Assembly (NCBI GenBank): GCA_963803735.1
Contig: CAWDNV010000011.1
Coordinates: 744,001 to 808,000, forward strand
Origin: Palsa-189 sp963803735
GTDB taxonomy: Bacteria > Acidobacteriota > Terriglobia > Acidiferrales > UBA7541
DNA: 64,000 nucleotides
Reading direction: 5' to 3'
Part shown: positions 9,642 through 17,525 of the stretch, piece by piece
Layout: every line of letters starts with the position of its first letter
Position numbering within the stretch: position 1 is the first letter of the stretch
The notes under the pieces: generated by a model
What the model was told of the DNA's origin: nothing
Database searches by the model: none
What the model saw: the letters and a program-made list of their open reading frames with translations, nothing else
Position numbers and translations under genes: made by a program

Positions 9642-10224
9642 AATACCTTTCTGGCAGGCTGGTTTGCCCCAAACTTCGGTCTTCAGTAAGATCGTGCACG
9701 GGACTGCCTGACCGTACCCAAAATGAGGTACGGGAGGAATCAGGGCACATCCTGAGGGATGCCGCCTTTTTTACCGGAGGCCCTCTAAACTGTTTCCCCT
9801 ACCAAACCCTGAAATCGCCTTATTGCGGAGCGACTGCTTGAAAGATACTGGCGCGGCGCACGCCATGGGTATCGATAAAACGAGCGGAACACCACCCGCA
9901 CTCCAATCCTCATAGCTCATAGAAAGCCCGCAAGCACCCTACAGAATCCTTCTTAGGGCGCTACGGACGACGCAGGATAGACCCCGGAACCTCCATAGGG
10001 TTTCATTACACGAGCGTTAGACGCGTGCCGAAATTCCTGCGTCAGGTCGGACGGCGGAGCGTCGCCTACAGACGTTTAGGGATTAGTTTGAATTCGAGCC
10101 GTGTTGTGAGTTCGCGGGAGTCCTAACCCGGTCAAGTGCAAGCCTCTGCTTCAGACAGTTCGCCGAGAACAGGTCAGCGCACTCGGTGAGACTCACAAGC
10201 AGAATGCCCAAGGGAGGACAGTCG
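9642..10224. other. Intergenic region between divergent genes, contains a structured repeat
   Basis: No gene is seen in these 583 bases. At 9707-9744 two nested pairs (CCTGA/TCAGG around CCGTACC/GGTACGG) can form a hairpin. On the minus strand the adjacent GGCGGCATCCCTCAGG resembles interspersed repeats I associate with Acidobacteria. It may also act as the 5' leader of the BNR gene. Promoters must lie here for both flanking genes, but I cannot place them with confidence. Confidence 0.4.
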
Positions 10225-11487
10225 ATGTCCGTGACGATGAATCCGAAGTCGGATGCCCCAAATCCGCTCCACCGCGAGGGTCGCGCTTTTGAAGAGCGAT
10301 TCCCGTTCATGCGACCGACTTTGCCCGACCTCAAGGACGTCATCGAAGAATATCAGTCCGCCTATCAAAGTGGGCTCCTCACGAACTCCGGAATAGTAGC
10401 TCGTCTCGAAGCGGCTGTTGCTGAGCGGCTTGGCGTGAAACACTGCGTCGCCGTTTCGAGCTGCACCAGTGGCCTGATGATGGTGCTGCGCGCGCTGGGG
10501 CTTTCCGGCGAGGTCATTGTCCCCACTTTCACATTTTTCGCCACCGGCCACGCCGCCCTTTGGAATGGCCTGACCCCGGTATTCGCAAATTCTGAGTTGG
10601 ACACCTGGAACGTGAGCCCGAGCGATATTGAGCGCAAAATTAGCGAAAAGACTTCAGCCATACTGGCCGTACATCTCTACGGCAATCCGTGCGACATTCC
10701 AGCCCTCGAGGGCCTTGCGCAACGCCATGGACTCAAACTGATTTTCGACGCCGCGCACGGATTCGGCAGCGCCTATCGCGGGAAGCCCATCGGTTCCTTC
10801 GGAGATGCAGAAGTTTTTTCGCTCTCGCCGACGAAGCTTCTGGTTGCCGGCGAAGGCGGCCTGGTCACCACGGGCGACGCCAAACTTGCCGCAGCAGTGC
10901 GTGCTATGCGCAATTATGGCGATATCGGCGCGTACAATCCGGAATGGCTGGGCCTTAACGCCCGCATGACGGAGTTCAATGCCGCTCTCGCCTTGCGTTG
11001 TCTTCCGCTCATCGATGCGAAAGTCCGGCGGCGAAACGCTATTGCTCAAGCCTATACGGAGATACTTTCGTCCTTGCCGGGAGTGGGCTTTCAAAAGACT
11101 CATCCGCAGGACACCAACACCTATAAGGACTACTCCATCCACATCGCTCCCGAGATTTTGGGTATGACGCGGGATGAATTGGCCAATGCTCTTCTCGACC
11201 AGAACATCGAAACCAAAAAATATTTCTACCCTCCGCTTCATCAACAGTCACTCTATTCCAGGTACCACGACGCGGCCCGCAACGATTTGAGCCAGACCGA
11301 ATTTCTGGCCGACGGCATTCTCAGCCTTCCCATTTACGAATCGCTTCCCGACGAGACGGTCATTACAGTGGCAGAAACCCTGAAACGCATCGTTGATTCC
11401 AAACACGACGGTCTTGCTCCCGGCATGGGACCTACTCCACGCCGCGTTCCTGCCAAGGCTTCGCGCCGGTTCACAGCGGGAGAATGA
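10225..11487 (+). CDS. DegT/DnrJ/EryC1/StrS family PLP aminotransferase
   Basis: A sugar aminotransferase-type enzyme of about 420 residues that uses pyridoxal phosphate, typically to aminate keto-sugars for cell-surface polysaccharides. The PLP lysine is Lys204 in SLSPTKLLVAGEGG, the ring-contacting Asp is Asp175 in IFDAAHG, and VSSCTSGLM (about 78-86) binds the phosphate. The start at 10225 follows a good ribosome site (GGGAGGA, six bases away); ATGs at 10186 and 10204 lack one. A sugar epimerase follows about 310 bases later on the same strand, which fits a surface-glycan role. The C-terminal 30 residues are Pro/Arg-rich and not part of the fold. Confidence 0.9.
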   Translation: MSVTMNPKSDAPNPLHREGRAFEERFPFMRPTLPDLKDVIEEYQSAYQSGLLTNSGIVARLEAAVAERLGVKHCVAVSSCTSGLMMVLRALGLSGEVIVPTFTFFATGHAALWNGLTPVFANSELDTWNVSPSDIERKISEKTSAILAVHLYGNPCDIPALEGLAQRHGLKLIFDAAHGFGSAYRGKPIGSFGDAEVFSLSPTKLLVAGEGGLVTTGDAKLAAAVRAMRNYGDIGAYNPEWLGLNARMTEFNAALALRCLPLIDAKVRRRNAIAQAYTEILSSLPGVGFQKTHPQDTNTYKDYSIHIAPEILGMTRDELANALLDQNIETKKYFYPPLHQQSLYSRYHDAARNDLSQTEFLADGILSLPIYESLPDETVITVAETLKRIVDSKHDGLAPGMGPTPRRVPAKASRRFTAGE

Positions 11488-11797
11488 CTTCGAAAGGCCG
11501 CCCTAACTCATTACTGCTTGATTCGCGAAAGCGCCTTCAGTAACTTCGGGTATTTTTGGCTTTCTCACAAGGACGAGTTGCCCCCGCTCGCTCGCCGCCC
11601 ATCTTATTCAGTGCTGGACATCGCAAAGTAAGAGCGCTTTGGGATAAGGCTGCCACACGAGCATAATTACCTGTGCGCTTACTTGTTAAAGGGAGCATAC
11701 GGTACGCATTTGTCGGCTGTAAATCGGTGGCTTCGCTCCAGAATATAAGCCGCATGTCGATTCCCTGATGCGGTGCTGATTTGGGAGGATTTTTCTG
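11488..11797. other. Gap between aminotransferase and epimerase genes
   Basis: About 310 bases with no convincing gene. A GGGAGG ribosome site sits about ten bases before the epimerase start. I see no terminator hairpin. Confidence 0.5.
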
Positions 11798-12730
11798 ATG
11801 CACTATTTGGTCACTGGAGGCGCCGGTTTTATCGGCTCGAATACGGTGGACGAATTGGTACGCCGTGGCCATTCCGTCACCGTGCTCGACGACCTCTCTG
11901 CCGGTAAAGAGGCGAATCTCGCAAAAATCCGCGAGAAGATCACTTTCATTCGCGGCACCATCACCGACCGCGAGACCATTGAAAAAGCGTGTCGCGGCGT
12001 CGATTACGTCATCCATCTCGCGGCGCGCACTTCCGTGCCACGTTCGGTAAAGCAGCCACAAGAGACAAATCAGATCAACGTGGATGGCACACTCAACGTT
12101 CTCGTTGCTGCTCGAGATGCGGGAGTCCGCCGCGTCGTCTTCGCCAGCTCCTCTTCCATCTATGGCGACACGCCAACTTTGCCGAAACATGAAGGCATGC
12201 CGCCCGCGCCGATTTCTCCCTACGGCGTTTCCAAACTTGTCGGCGAACTCTACGGCCGCGTATTTCACCGCACCTACGGCCTCGATTTCGTCGCGCTGCG
12301 ATATTTCAACGTGTTTGGACCTCGCCAGGATCCGGGTTCGCCGTATTCCGGCGTCCTGTCGCTGTTTATAAGCGCCATGCGCAATGGCGGCCAGCCTTCC
12401 GTGTTTGGAGATGGAGAGCAATCCCGCGATTTCACATTTGTCGACAATGTAGTGGCCGCGAACCTGCAAGCCTGCGAGACGCCGGGCATCGCCGGCCGCT
12501 CCTTTAATCTGGGAACCGGAGGGCGCTACACGCTCAACTATACGTTGAAGTTGCTGGAGGGATTCTCGGGGCGTCAGGCCAAGCCAAAATATGGCCCTCC
12601 GCGCGAGGGCGACATTCGCGATTCACAGGCCGATATTTCCCTGGCCTCGCAGGCGTTTGGATACAAAACGACAATCAATTTCGAAGACGGCCTGCGCAAA
12701 ACTTGGGATTGGTATTCGTCGCAGCCCTAA
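11798..12730 (+). CDS. NAD-dependent sugar epimerase/dehydratase (UDP-glucose 4-epimerase-like)
   Basis: A 310-residue extended short-chain dehydrogenase acting on nucleotide sugars. The NAD-binding motif TGGAGFIGS is at residues 6-14, the active-site serines at 117-120 (ASSSSIYG) and the catalytic pair at Tyr142 and Lys146 (PYGVSK). RYFNVFGPRQDP and GDGEQSRDFTFVDN are the usual UDP-sugar contacts. It ends four bases inside the convergent nucleotidyltransferase gene. Together with the DegT gene upstream it points to surface polysaccharide sugar supply. Whether it is a 4-epimerase or a dehydratase cannot be decided from the motifs. Confidence 0.92.
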   Translation: MHYLVTGGAGFIGSNTVDELVRRGHSVTVLDDLSAGKEANLAKIREKITFIRGTITDRETIEKACRGVDYVIHLAARTSVPRSVKQPQETNQINVDGTLNVLVAARDAGVRRVVFASSSSIYGDTPTLPKHEGMPPAPISPYGVSKLVGELYGRVFHRTYGLDFVALRYFNVFGPRQDPGSPYSGVLSLFISAMRNGGQPSVFGDGEQSRDFTFVDNVVAANLQACETPGIAGRSFNLGTGGRYTLNYTLKLLEGFSGRQAKPKYGPPREGDIRDSQADISLASQAFGYKTTINFEDGLRKTWDWYSSQP

Positions 12731-13902
12731 TCGCCGCCACGCGTGCGCCAGCCGTAGCTCCGCGCCAGGCGCAACGGCCGCAATAAAGCGTAGAGTGGTT
12801 CGAGATAAGACGCGTGCCGGCCTCTGTCGAATTCGGTGGGCATGAGCGCCAGCCGAACGGCATACGGCAAACCTTGCGCAAGCGGACCTCGCATCCTCAC
12901 TCGAAACGCAAAGCGGCTGAACACTCCCATCTCTACTGGCTCGGCCGCGAAGATTCGCCGGCAAATTTCATCCATCAGCCCGCGCGCAGTCGCATCGTTT
13001 CTTAGGTAATCCTCCACTTCCTTTGGCAAAGGCGTCTGGAAAAGCCGCTCCGCGAGGCCCGCACCAAGCAACACCATACGCGCAACTCCCCACTTTCGCG
13101 CGCGTTCCATCACCATTGCCCAATCAAGTGGCCGCGATGCTGTGCTTAGCGCGGCTATATCCGCGATCCAGCCGAGCCGTTCCCAGAAATGTTTCGAGCC
13201 GTGAACACAGAGCAGCAGGAATGTGTCCTCCAGCGAAAACGTCAGTACCTGCCGTCCCGCAATTTGTACACGCTCGCGGCGCTCAACAAGCTTCGTCAGA
13301 TCCAATCCCCGCGGAAAATAGCGCAGCGTGAGCTCCGTATGGAGCTCCACCAACGTTTCCGCATCGCTTCGATAGGCGTACTGACCCGGAACTTGTCGGC
13401 CACCAGTTTGAGGTTCAACGCCGCTGATAACCGGACGGAAGCCGCGCGCGAGCAATGCGTCATGCGCTGCGACGATCTGCCGTTGCGGAACGATGATGTC
13501 CAAATCCGAAAATTGCCGCATCGCAGCATCGCCGTATGCTTGTGCCGCGAGAACCGGTCCCTTGTAAGGCGTTGCGCAAACACCCTGGCTCTCCAGCGCC
13601 TCCAGGACACGGAACAACTCAGCCGTCAGCGCCAAATTGCGACAGGAATTCCGAAGAAATTCTTCGCTAAAACGGCGTCGCAACGAAGAGGGCAAAGCCT
13701 CTCCGCCATACTCCTGGATATTCCTGCAGAAAATCGGCGTCAGGCTGTGTTCGGAGGCCGCCTTCAAAATCGCGTCCCAGTCAGGCTCGGTCGCCGCGAG
13801 TGTCACAATTTGTTTAGCGGTAACGCTATCGACGTACATTTGTGCGCACTGCAGCACCGATTCCAAATTCCCGGCAGCGCTTGTCCGCACGGATTGCATC
13901 AT
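12727..13902 (-). CDS. Nucleotidyltransferase-fold protein (NTP_transf_5 type)
   Basis: A 391-residue protein with a nucleotidyltransferase domain of the uncharacterised class often found in polysaccharide loci. The metal-binding acidic pair is in FSDLDIIVP near residue 140, preceded by the family's helical region and YKGPVLA near 122. Residues 190-300 carry the helical part with HGSKHFWERLGWIADIA. The substrate is unknown. The 3' end overlaps the convergent epimerase gene by four bases. Its position next to sugar-modifying enzymes suggests a role in surface glycan assembly. Confidence 0.82.
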   Translation of the reverse strand: MMQSVRTSAAGNLESVLQCAQMYVDSVTAKQIVTLAATEPDWDAILKAASEHSLTPIFCRNIQEYGGEALPSSLRRRFSEEFLRNSCRNLALTAELFRVLEALESQGVCATPYKGPVLAAQAYGDAAMRQFSDLDIIVPQRQIVAAHDALLARGFRPVISGVEPQTGGRQVPGQYAYRSDAETLVELHTELTLRYFPRGLDLTKLVERRERVQIAGRQVLTFSLEDTFLLLCVHGSKHFWERLGWIADIAALSTASRPLDWAMVMERARKWGVARMVLLGAGLAERLFQTPLPKEVEDYLRNDATARGLMDEICRRIFAAEPVEMGVFSRFAFRVRMRGPLAQGLPYAVRLALMPTEFDRGRHASYLEPLYALLRPLRLARSYGWRTRGGD

Positions 13903-13975
13903 GAGTGATTATCGCTGGAGAGTTGCAGGATTTTCACGTTTATTCGGTACGGTTGAAATCCGAAAGGGACGCGGA

Positions 13976-14440
13976 TTACTTCGCCAGCGCCGTTCGCGTC
14001 CATTGGCAGATCGTCTCAATGTCACCCTGCGAGAGGCTTGCTGCGCGGTGCACCAAAAGATACGAAAATAACGGCATGTTGCGGGTCTCCACCTGCTTGC
14101 AGATCGCCTCGAAGCGCTCACGAGTAAATTCCGCGGGACTCTTGGTGTTGGGCCGCAGCCAGTCGGAGAAGTCCACGTGCCGGCGTCCGCTATCGACGTG
14201 ATCTATTACAAACCACGAGATCGGCGCTACATTGCTGTACCACGGCCAGCGCGTCAGGTTCGAATGGCAGTCGTAGCAGCCGCGCTGCACTATGCTCTCG
14301 ACTTCCGGCGGCACGGGCACCACGGCTTCGAGCGTGTGTGAAGGAACTACGGTAGGGTTGGTACGCGCAGGTCGAATAAACTGAATACCAACGACCAGAG
14401 CAAAAAATCCGAGCAGTGCACCTCGCCAGAATCCCTGCAA
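13976..14440 (-). CDS. Exported haem-binding domain protein (single CXXCH)
   Basis: A 154-residue protein with one N-terminal membrane/signal helix (about residues 6-22) and a single c-type haem motif CYDCH near residue 55, followed by TRWPWYSNVAPISWFV and a long helical tail. This is the arrangement of the haem-binding domain family (PF14376 type), periplasmic and membrane-anchored. It lies downstream of the nucleotidyltransferase end on the opposite side of the MFS gene, with no clear operon partner. Its redox partner is not apparent. Confidence 0.87.
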   Translation of the reverse strand: MQGFWRGALLGFFALVVGIQFIRPARTNPTVVPSHTLEAVVPVPPEVESIVQRGCYDCHSNLTRWPWYSNVAPISWFVIDHVDSGRRHVDFSDWLRPNTKSPAEFTRERFEAICKQVETRNMPLFSYLLVHRAASLSQGDIETICQWTRTALAK

Positions 14441-14490
14441 CTATAGCGGCTCCCTATGCGATTTGTCCGATGACTCTATTTGCTTTGTGG

Positions 14491-14545
14491 GTCGCGGCTT
14501 TAGCCGCGACGTTAGGCCAGTTCACAATGAGAACGGCTTTAGCCG
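14491..14545. repeat. Interspersed palindromic repeats (CGGCTTTAGCCG type)
   Basis: Two copies: a 20-base perfect palindrome GTCGCGGCTTTAGCCGCGAC (14491-14510) and a shorter CGGCTTTAGCCG (14534-14545). They sit in the gap between two minus-strand genes and can fold into hairpins when transcribed. Confidence 0.75.
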
Positions 14546-14609
14546 CTGAAGTCTCCGTTACCAGATCCGACTGATCCCGAATCGCTCAAACCGGCTTAGT
14601 TCGCCTCGC

Positions 14610-15851
14610 CTAAGCGTTCATCTCGCTAGGCCGCAAAGCCAATGCGAGAACGGCGCCAACCGCGCATAGCAGCGACATTTGTATTACCCCGGCGAATAGC
14701 CAACCACCGTGGGCCGCCAATGCGCGGATCAGATAGCCCCCAAAAGCCGCGCCGCCATACAAACTCGTCACGAACATCCCAGACCCTTTGCTGGCCAGGC
14801 TGCTTTGCAACGACCTCACGTGATACGCGGCAAGGCTTACGTAAAGAATTGCGCTGCCCACCACGCCATAAGCGCACGTCAGGATCTCCCGTGTAACGGG
14901 CGATGGCGTTAGCTGGAAGAAAAGATATCCGAGCACCGCGATGCAAACATAGGCCGCACTCAGCACGATTCGCGGAGAAAACCGGTCCCCTAACCAGCCC
15001 CCGGCAATCGAAGTAAGCGCTCCTATGGCAAAAAAGCCCACGACAAAACCCGCGCGCGTCGGCGTGTAATGCAGAGTCTCCTGAAGAAAAGACGCATAGC
15101 CCCCGAGAAATCCATACATGCTGAGCCCATGAATCACGCTCAGAATCGTTAGGAGCACGGTATTTCTGTTCAGCAAGCTTTCGGCGCCACCGCTGGCAGC
15201 CGCACGCGCTTGCGCTGCCCCGCGCGTCTCGCTGAACCACCCCCGCACCGTGACCGCGATGACCGCGATCATCACAAATCCAAATAGCCCGAAGACGATC
15301 ATCGGCGCGCGCCAGTTTGCGTATTTCACCAGCAGCACGCCGGCCAGCGACGACCCCACGAACCCACCGATGCCATAGCAGAAATTCACCGATCCAATTG
15401 CCGCCGCCTTGTAGGTCACAAAATAGCTCGCCGCCAGCGCAAACATGGACGTCGCCAGCATGGCCATCCCGATTCCCTGTGCCGCCAGGCAGAAAAGCAT
15501 TCCCCAGAATCCATGGATAACGCTGGTAAGCGCGGTCGCCCCCGAAAAAATCGCAATGCCCACGAGCATGGTCGATTTCCGGGAAAAGTGCGAAAGAATG
15601 TAGCCGGTCGTCAGCCCTCCGGCGCCCAGGCCAAGAGTGAAAATCGTTGTGAGCAGGCCGGTAAGCGGCGCCGAAAAGCCGAACTCGCGCCGCACGTACG
15701 GCGCGATCACCGGAAAAAGATAGCGATCCGCCGCCATCAGCACATAGGAAAGCAGCAGGATGCAATACATGGTGATCGCCACCGAGCGCGTTCCGGCTCG
15801 CTCGCGCGGAGCCGCAGTGACGTCGAGAGCCGATGCTTGCGTATTATTCAC
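14610..15851 (-). CDS. MFS transporter
   Basis: A 413-residue major facilitator superfamily carrier with about 12 predicted membrane helices. The N-terminal half shows the loop 2-3 region after GLGAGGLTTGYILSHFSRK (about 75-93), the middle has a cytoplasmic loop rich in Ala/Gly (about 205-225), and the second half begins NTVLLTILSVIHGLSMYG. The substrate cannot be inferred. It is divergent from the exported CMD-like gene with 215 bases between them. Confidence 0.88.
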   Translation of the reverse strand: MNNTQASALDVTAAPRERAGTRSVAITMYCILLLSYVLMAADRYLFPVIAPYVRREFGFSAPLTGLLTTIFTLGLGAGGLTTGYILSHFSRKSTMLVGIAIFSGATALTSVIHGFWGMLFCLAAQGIGMAMLATSMFALAASYFVTYKAAAIGSVNFCYGIGGFVGSSLAGVLLVKYANWRAPMIVFGLFGFVMIAVIAVTVRGWFSETRGAAQARAAASGGAESLLNRNTVLLTILSVIHGLSMYGFLGGYASFLQETLHYTPTRAGFVVGFFAIGALTSIAGGWLGDRFSPRIVLSAAYVCIAVLGYLFFQLTPSPVTREILTCAYGVVGSAILYVSLAAYHVRSLQSSLASKGSGMFVTSLYGGAAFGGYLIRALAAHGGWLFAGVIQMSLLCAVGAVLALALRPSEMNA

Positions 15852-16066
15852 GTCAAAAATCCTTCAGTTGGCGGGAGTATACGCCACAACTCAGCATTTG
15901 GGAAACGCCCGCTGGCGCGGACTTTGACCTAGTCTCCGACTGCGTCTTGGAAGCGAGTCCCCTCACCACAATAAAAAAGAAGTAGTGTACGCAGCACCCG
16001 TTCTCTTGATACAAATCCGACGTAAAAAGCTCAGCAGAATTCGAAATGCCCGCTAGGAGGCGAAAG

Positions 16067-17296
16067 ATGCGCTTAGCCCAGGTTCTCGCCGGCTTGTTAC
16101 TCGTGGCGGCAAGCGGGGACCCGTTCGAGCCCAATCTTTTAGCGCAAGTGTCCTCGGGTGCGAATGCTAGCGCTGTGGTTGAGTCCGGGGCAGCTCTTCC
16201 CAAGGACGTCCTTCCGGATTCTCGCAGCCGGCTTCCTCTAATCAAACGCGAGAATTTGGATGATCGCGGCAAGAAAGCCTATGACGACGCTGCCGCTTCC
16301 AACCCCGCGCCCGGCGTGCCACAAGGCGTGGTCGCGATAAAGCTCCACGGTTCAGGAGTGGATGTTCGCTGGGCTTCCCCGCTCGGGCGCCGGCTGACGG
16401 AATTGGCGATCGTGGCCGCAGCGCGCGAGTGCGATCAGCCATACGAGTGGTCGCTTCATGAGATGGAGGCTGTCGCCGTCGGATTGGACCCGGCCGTCAT
16501 CGATTTGGTCCGCCATCGCAAGCCACTCACAGGAGTGGGCGAGCGGGAAGCGGTGATCGTTCAGCTGGATCGTGAAATCATCGGCAAACACAAACTGAGC
16601 TCGGAAACGTATGCGCGTGCCCTGAAACTCCTGGGCGAGCCCGACCTTGTTGACATCGTTTCGTTGGAGGCTCAATACGCGGGCACGGCCGCGAGGCTCA
16701 CGGCATTCAACCAGCAGATGCCGCCTCAGATGAAGCAGTTCCTGCCGTTGCCCTTCACTCCGCCGGATGACATCCACCCGGATTCCAGAAGCCGCCTGCC
16801 CTTGATCAAAATGGCCCCGCAAGCGCCCGCGGCTCTCTACGGACGCGAGCTTGCGCCCACGGGCACGGGGCCCGCAGAGATCAGGCTGCACCAGGGAGAA
16901 CGCAAATCGCTCGAAGCCCACATCGGCCCGCGTTTGATGGGGCTGGCGATCCTGGTGACGGCCCGCGAGCACGACCAGCAGTATGACTGGACGATAAATG
17001 AGCTTACGGCGCGCAAAGACGGCCTGGACCCAACGGTCATCGACATAGTGCGCGACCGCAAACCGCTTACGGGAGCGGGAGAAAAAGAGGCGGCCATTAT
17101 CGAATTGGGTCGAGAACTCTTCGGCAAGCACATGGTCACGGCGGAGACATATGCTCGCGCCCTGAAAATCTTCGGCGAGACCGATCTGGTGGACTTAGTT
17201 GATCTGATGGCGGAACACGCCACTGACGCGGCATTGCTCACTGCCTTCGATCAGCACCTGCCCGCGGTGCAGAAGCCGCTGCTGCCCATACCCTGA
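16067..17296 (+). CDS. Exported tandem carboxymuconolactone-decarboxylase-like protein
   Basis: A 409-residue protein with a signal-like N-terminus followed by two homologous all-helical halves of the carboxymuconolactone decarboxylase/AhpD type. Each half opens with the same DSRSRLPLIK motif and later has matching blocks (PLTGVGEREAVIVQLDREI in the first, PLTGAGEKEAAIIELGREL in the second; SETYARALKLLGE and AETYARALKIFGE). The AhpD CXXC redox pair is absent; only one Cys (REC) is seen in the first half and His in the second, so peroxidase chemistry is unlikely. The start at 16067 has a strong AGGAGG site; ATG 16046 is upstream of it. Confidence 0.8.
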   Translation: MRLAQVLAGLLLVAASGDPFEPNLLAQVSSGANASAVVESGAALPKDVLPDSRSRLPLIKRENLDDRGKKAYDDAAASNPAPGVPQGVVAIKLHGSGVDVRWASPLGRRLTELAIVAAARECDQPYEWSLHEMEAVAVGLDPAVIDLVRHRKPLTGVGEREAVIVQLDREIIGKHKLSSETYARALKLLGEPDLVDIVSLEAQYAGTAARLTAFNQQMPPQMKQFLPLPFTPPDDIHPDSRSRLPLIKMAPQAPAALYGRELAPTGTGPAEIRLHQGERKSLEAHIGPRLMGLAILVTAREHDQQYDWTINELTARKDGLDPTVIDIVRDRKPLTGAGEKEAAIIELGRELFGKHMVTAETYARALKIFGETDLVDLVDLMAEHATDAALLTAFDQHLPAVQKPLLPIP

Positions 17297-17354
17297 AACT
17301 TCGATGCTCAGTGGGCGCTGTTTTAGCGGCGACAATTCCGCTGCCTCGCGCCCA

Positions 17355-17443
17355 TTTCGTCATTCTGAGCGAAGCGTCCCGACATCCGTTGTCGGAATCG
17401 TGTCTTCGCGATTCCGGTCGGGACGCGAAGTCGAAGAATCTCC
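17355..17443. repeat. Interspersed repeat (GTCATTCTGAGCGAAGC family)
   Basis: CGTCATTCTGAGCGAAGC at the left and GACGCGAAGTCGAAGAATCT at the right are the two ends of a widespread intergenic repeat type. It fills the gap between the CMD-like and malate synthase genes, which converge here. Related copies lie at 24171-24208 and, more weakly, 26656-26704. Confidence 0.6.
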
Positions 17444-17525
17444 TGAATCTCGCAGCGCCCGCAAACCAAAAACGAATGCAAGCGAGCTCTTCTCACTCAG
17501 CTTCCCGCGTACGACAAGTTCCGAT

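Noticed and set aside
9642..9850. c-di-GMP or other known riboswitch before the BNR gene
   Set aside because: The hairpin is there but none of the conserved bases of known classes could be matched; it fits an interspersed repeat better.
14626..15765. A 379-codon minus-strand frame
   Set aside because: It is the shifted frame of the MFS carrier, rich in Arg/Gly/Ala, with no membrane helices of its own.
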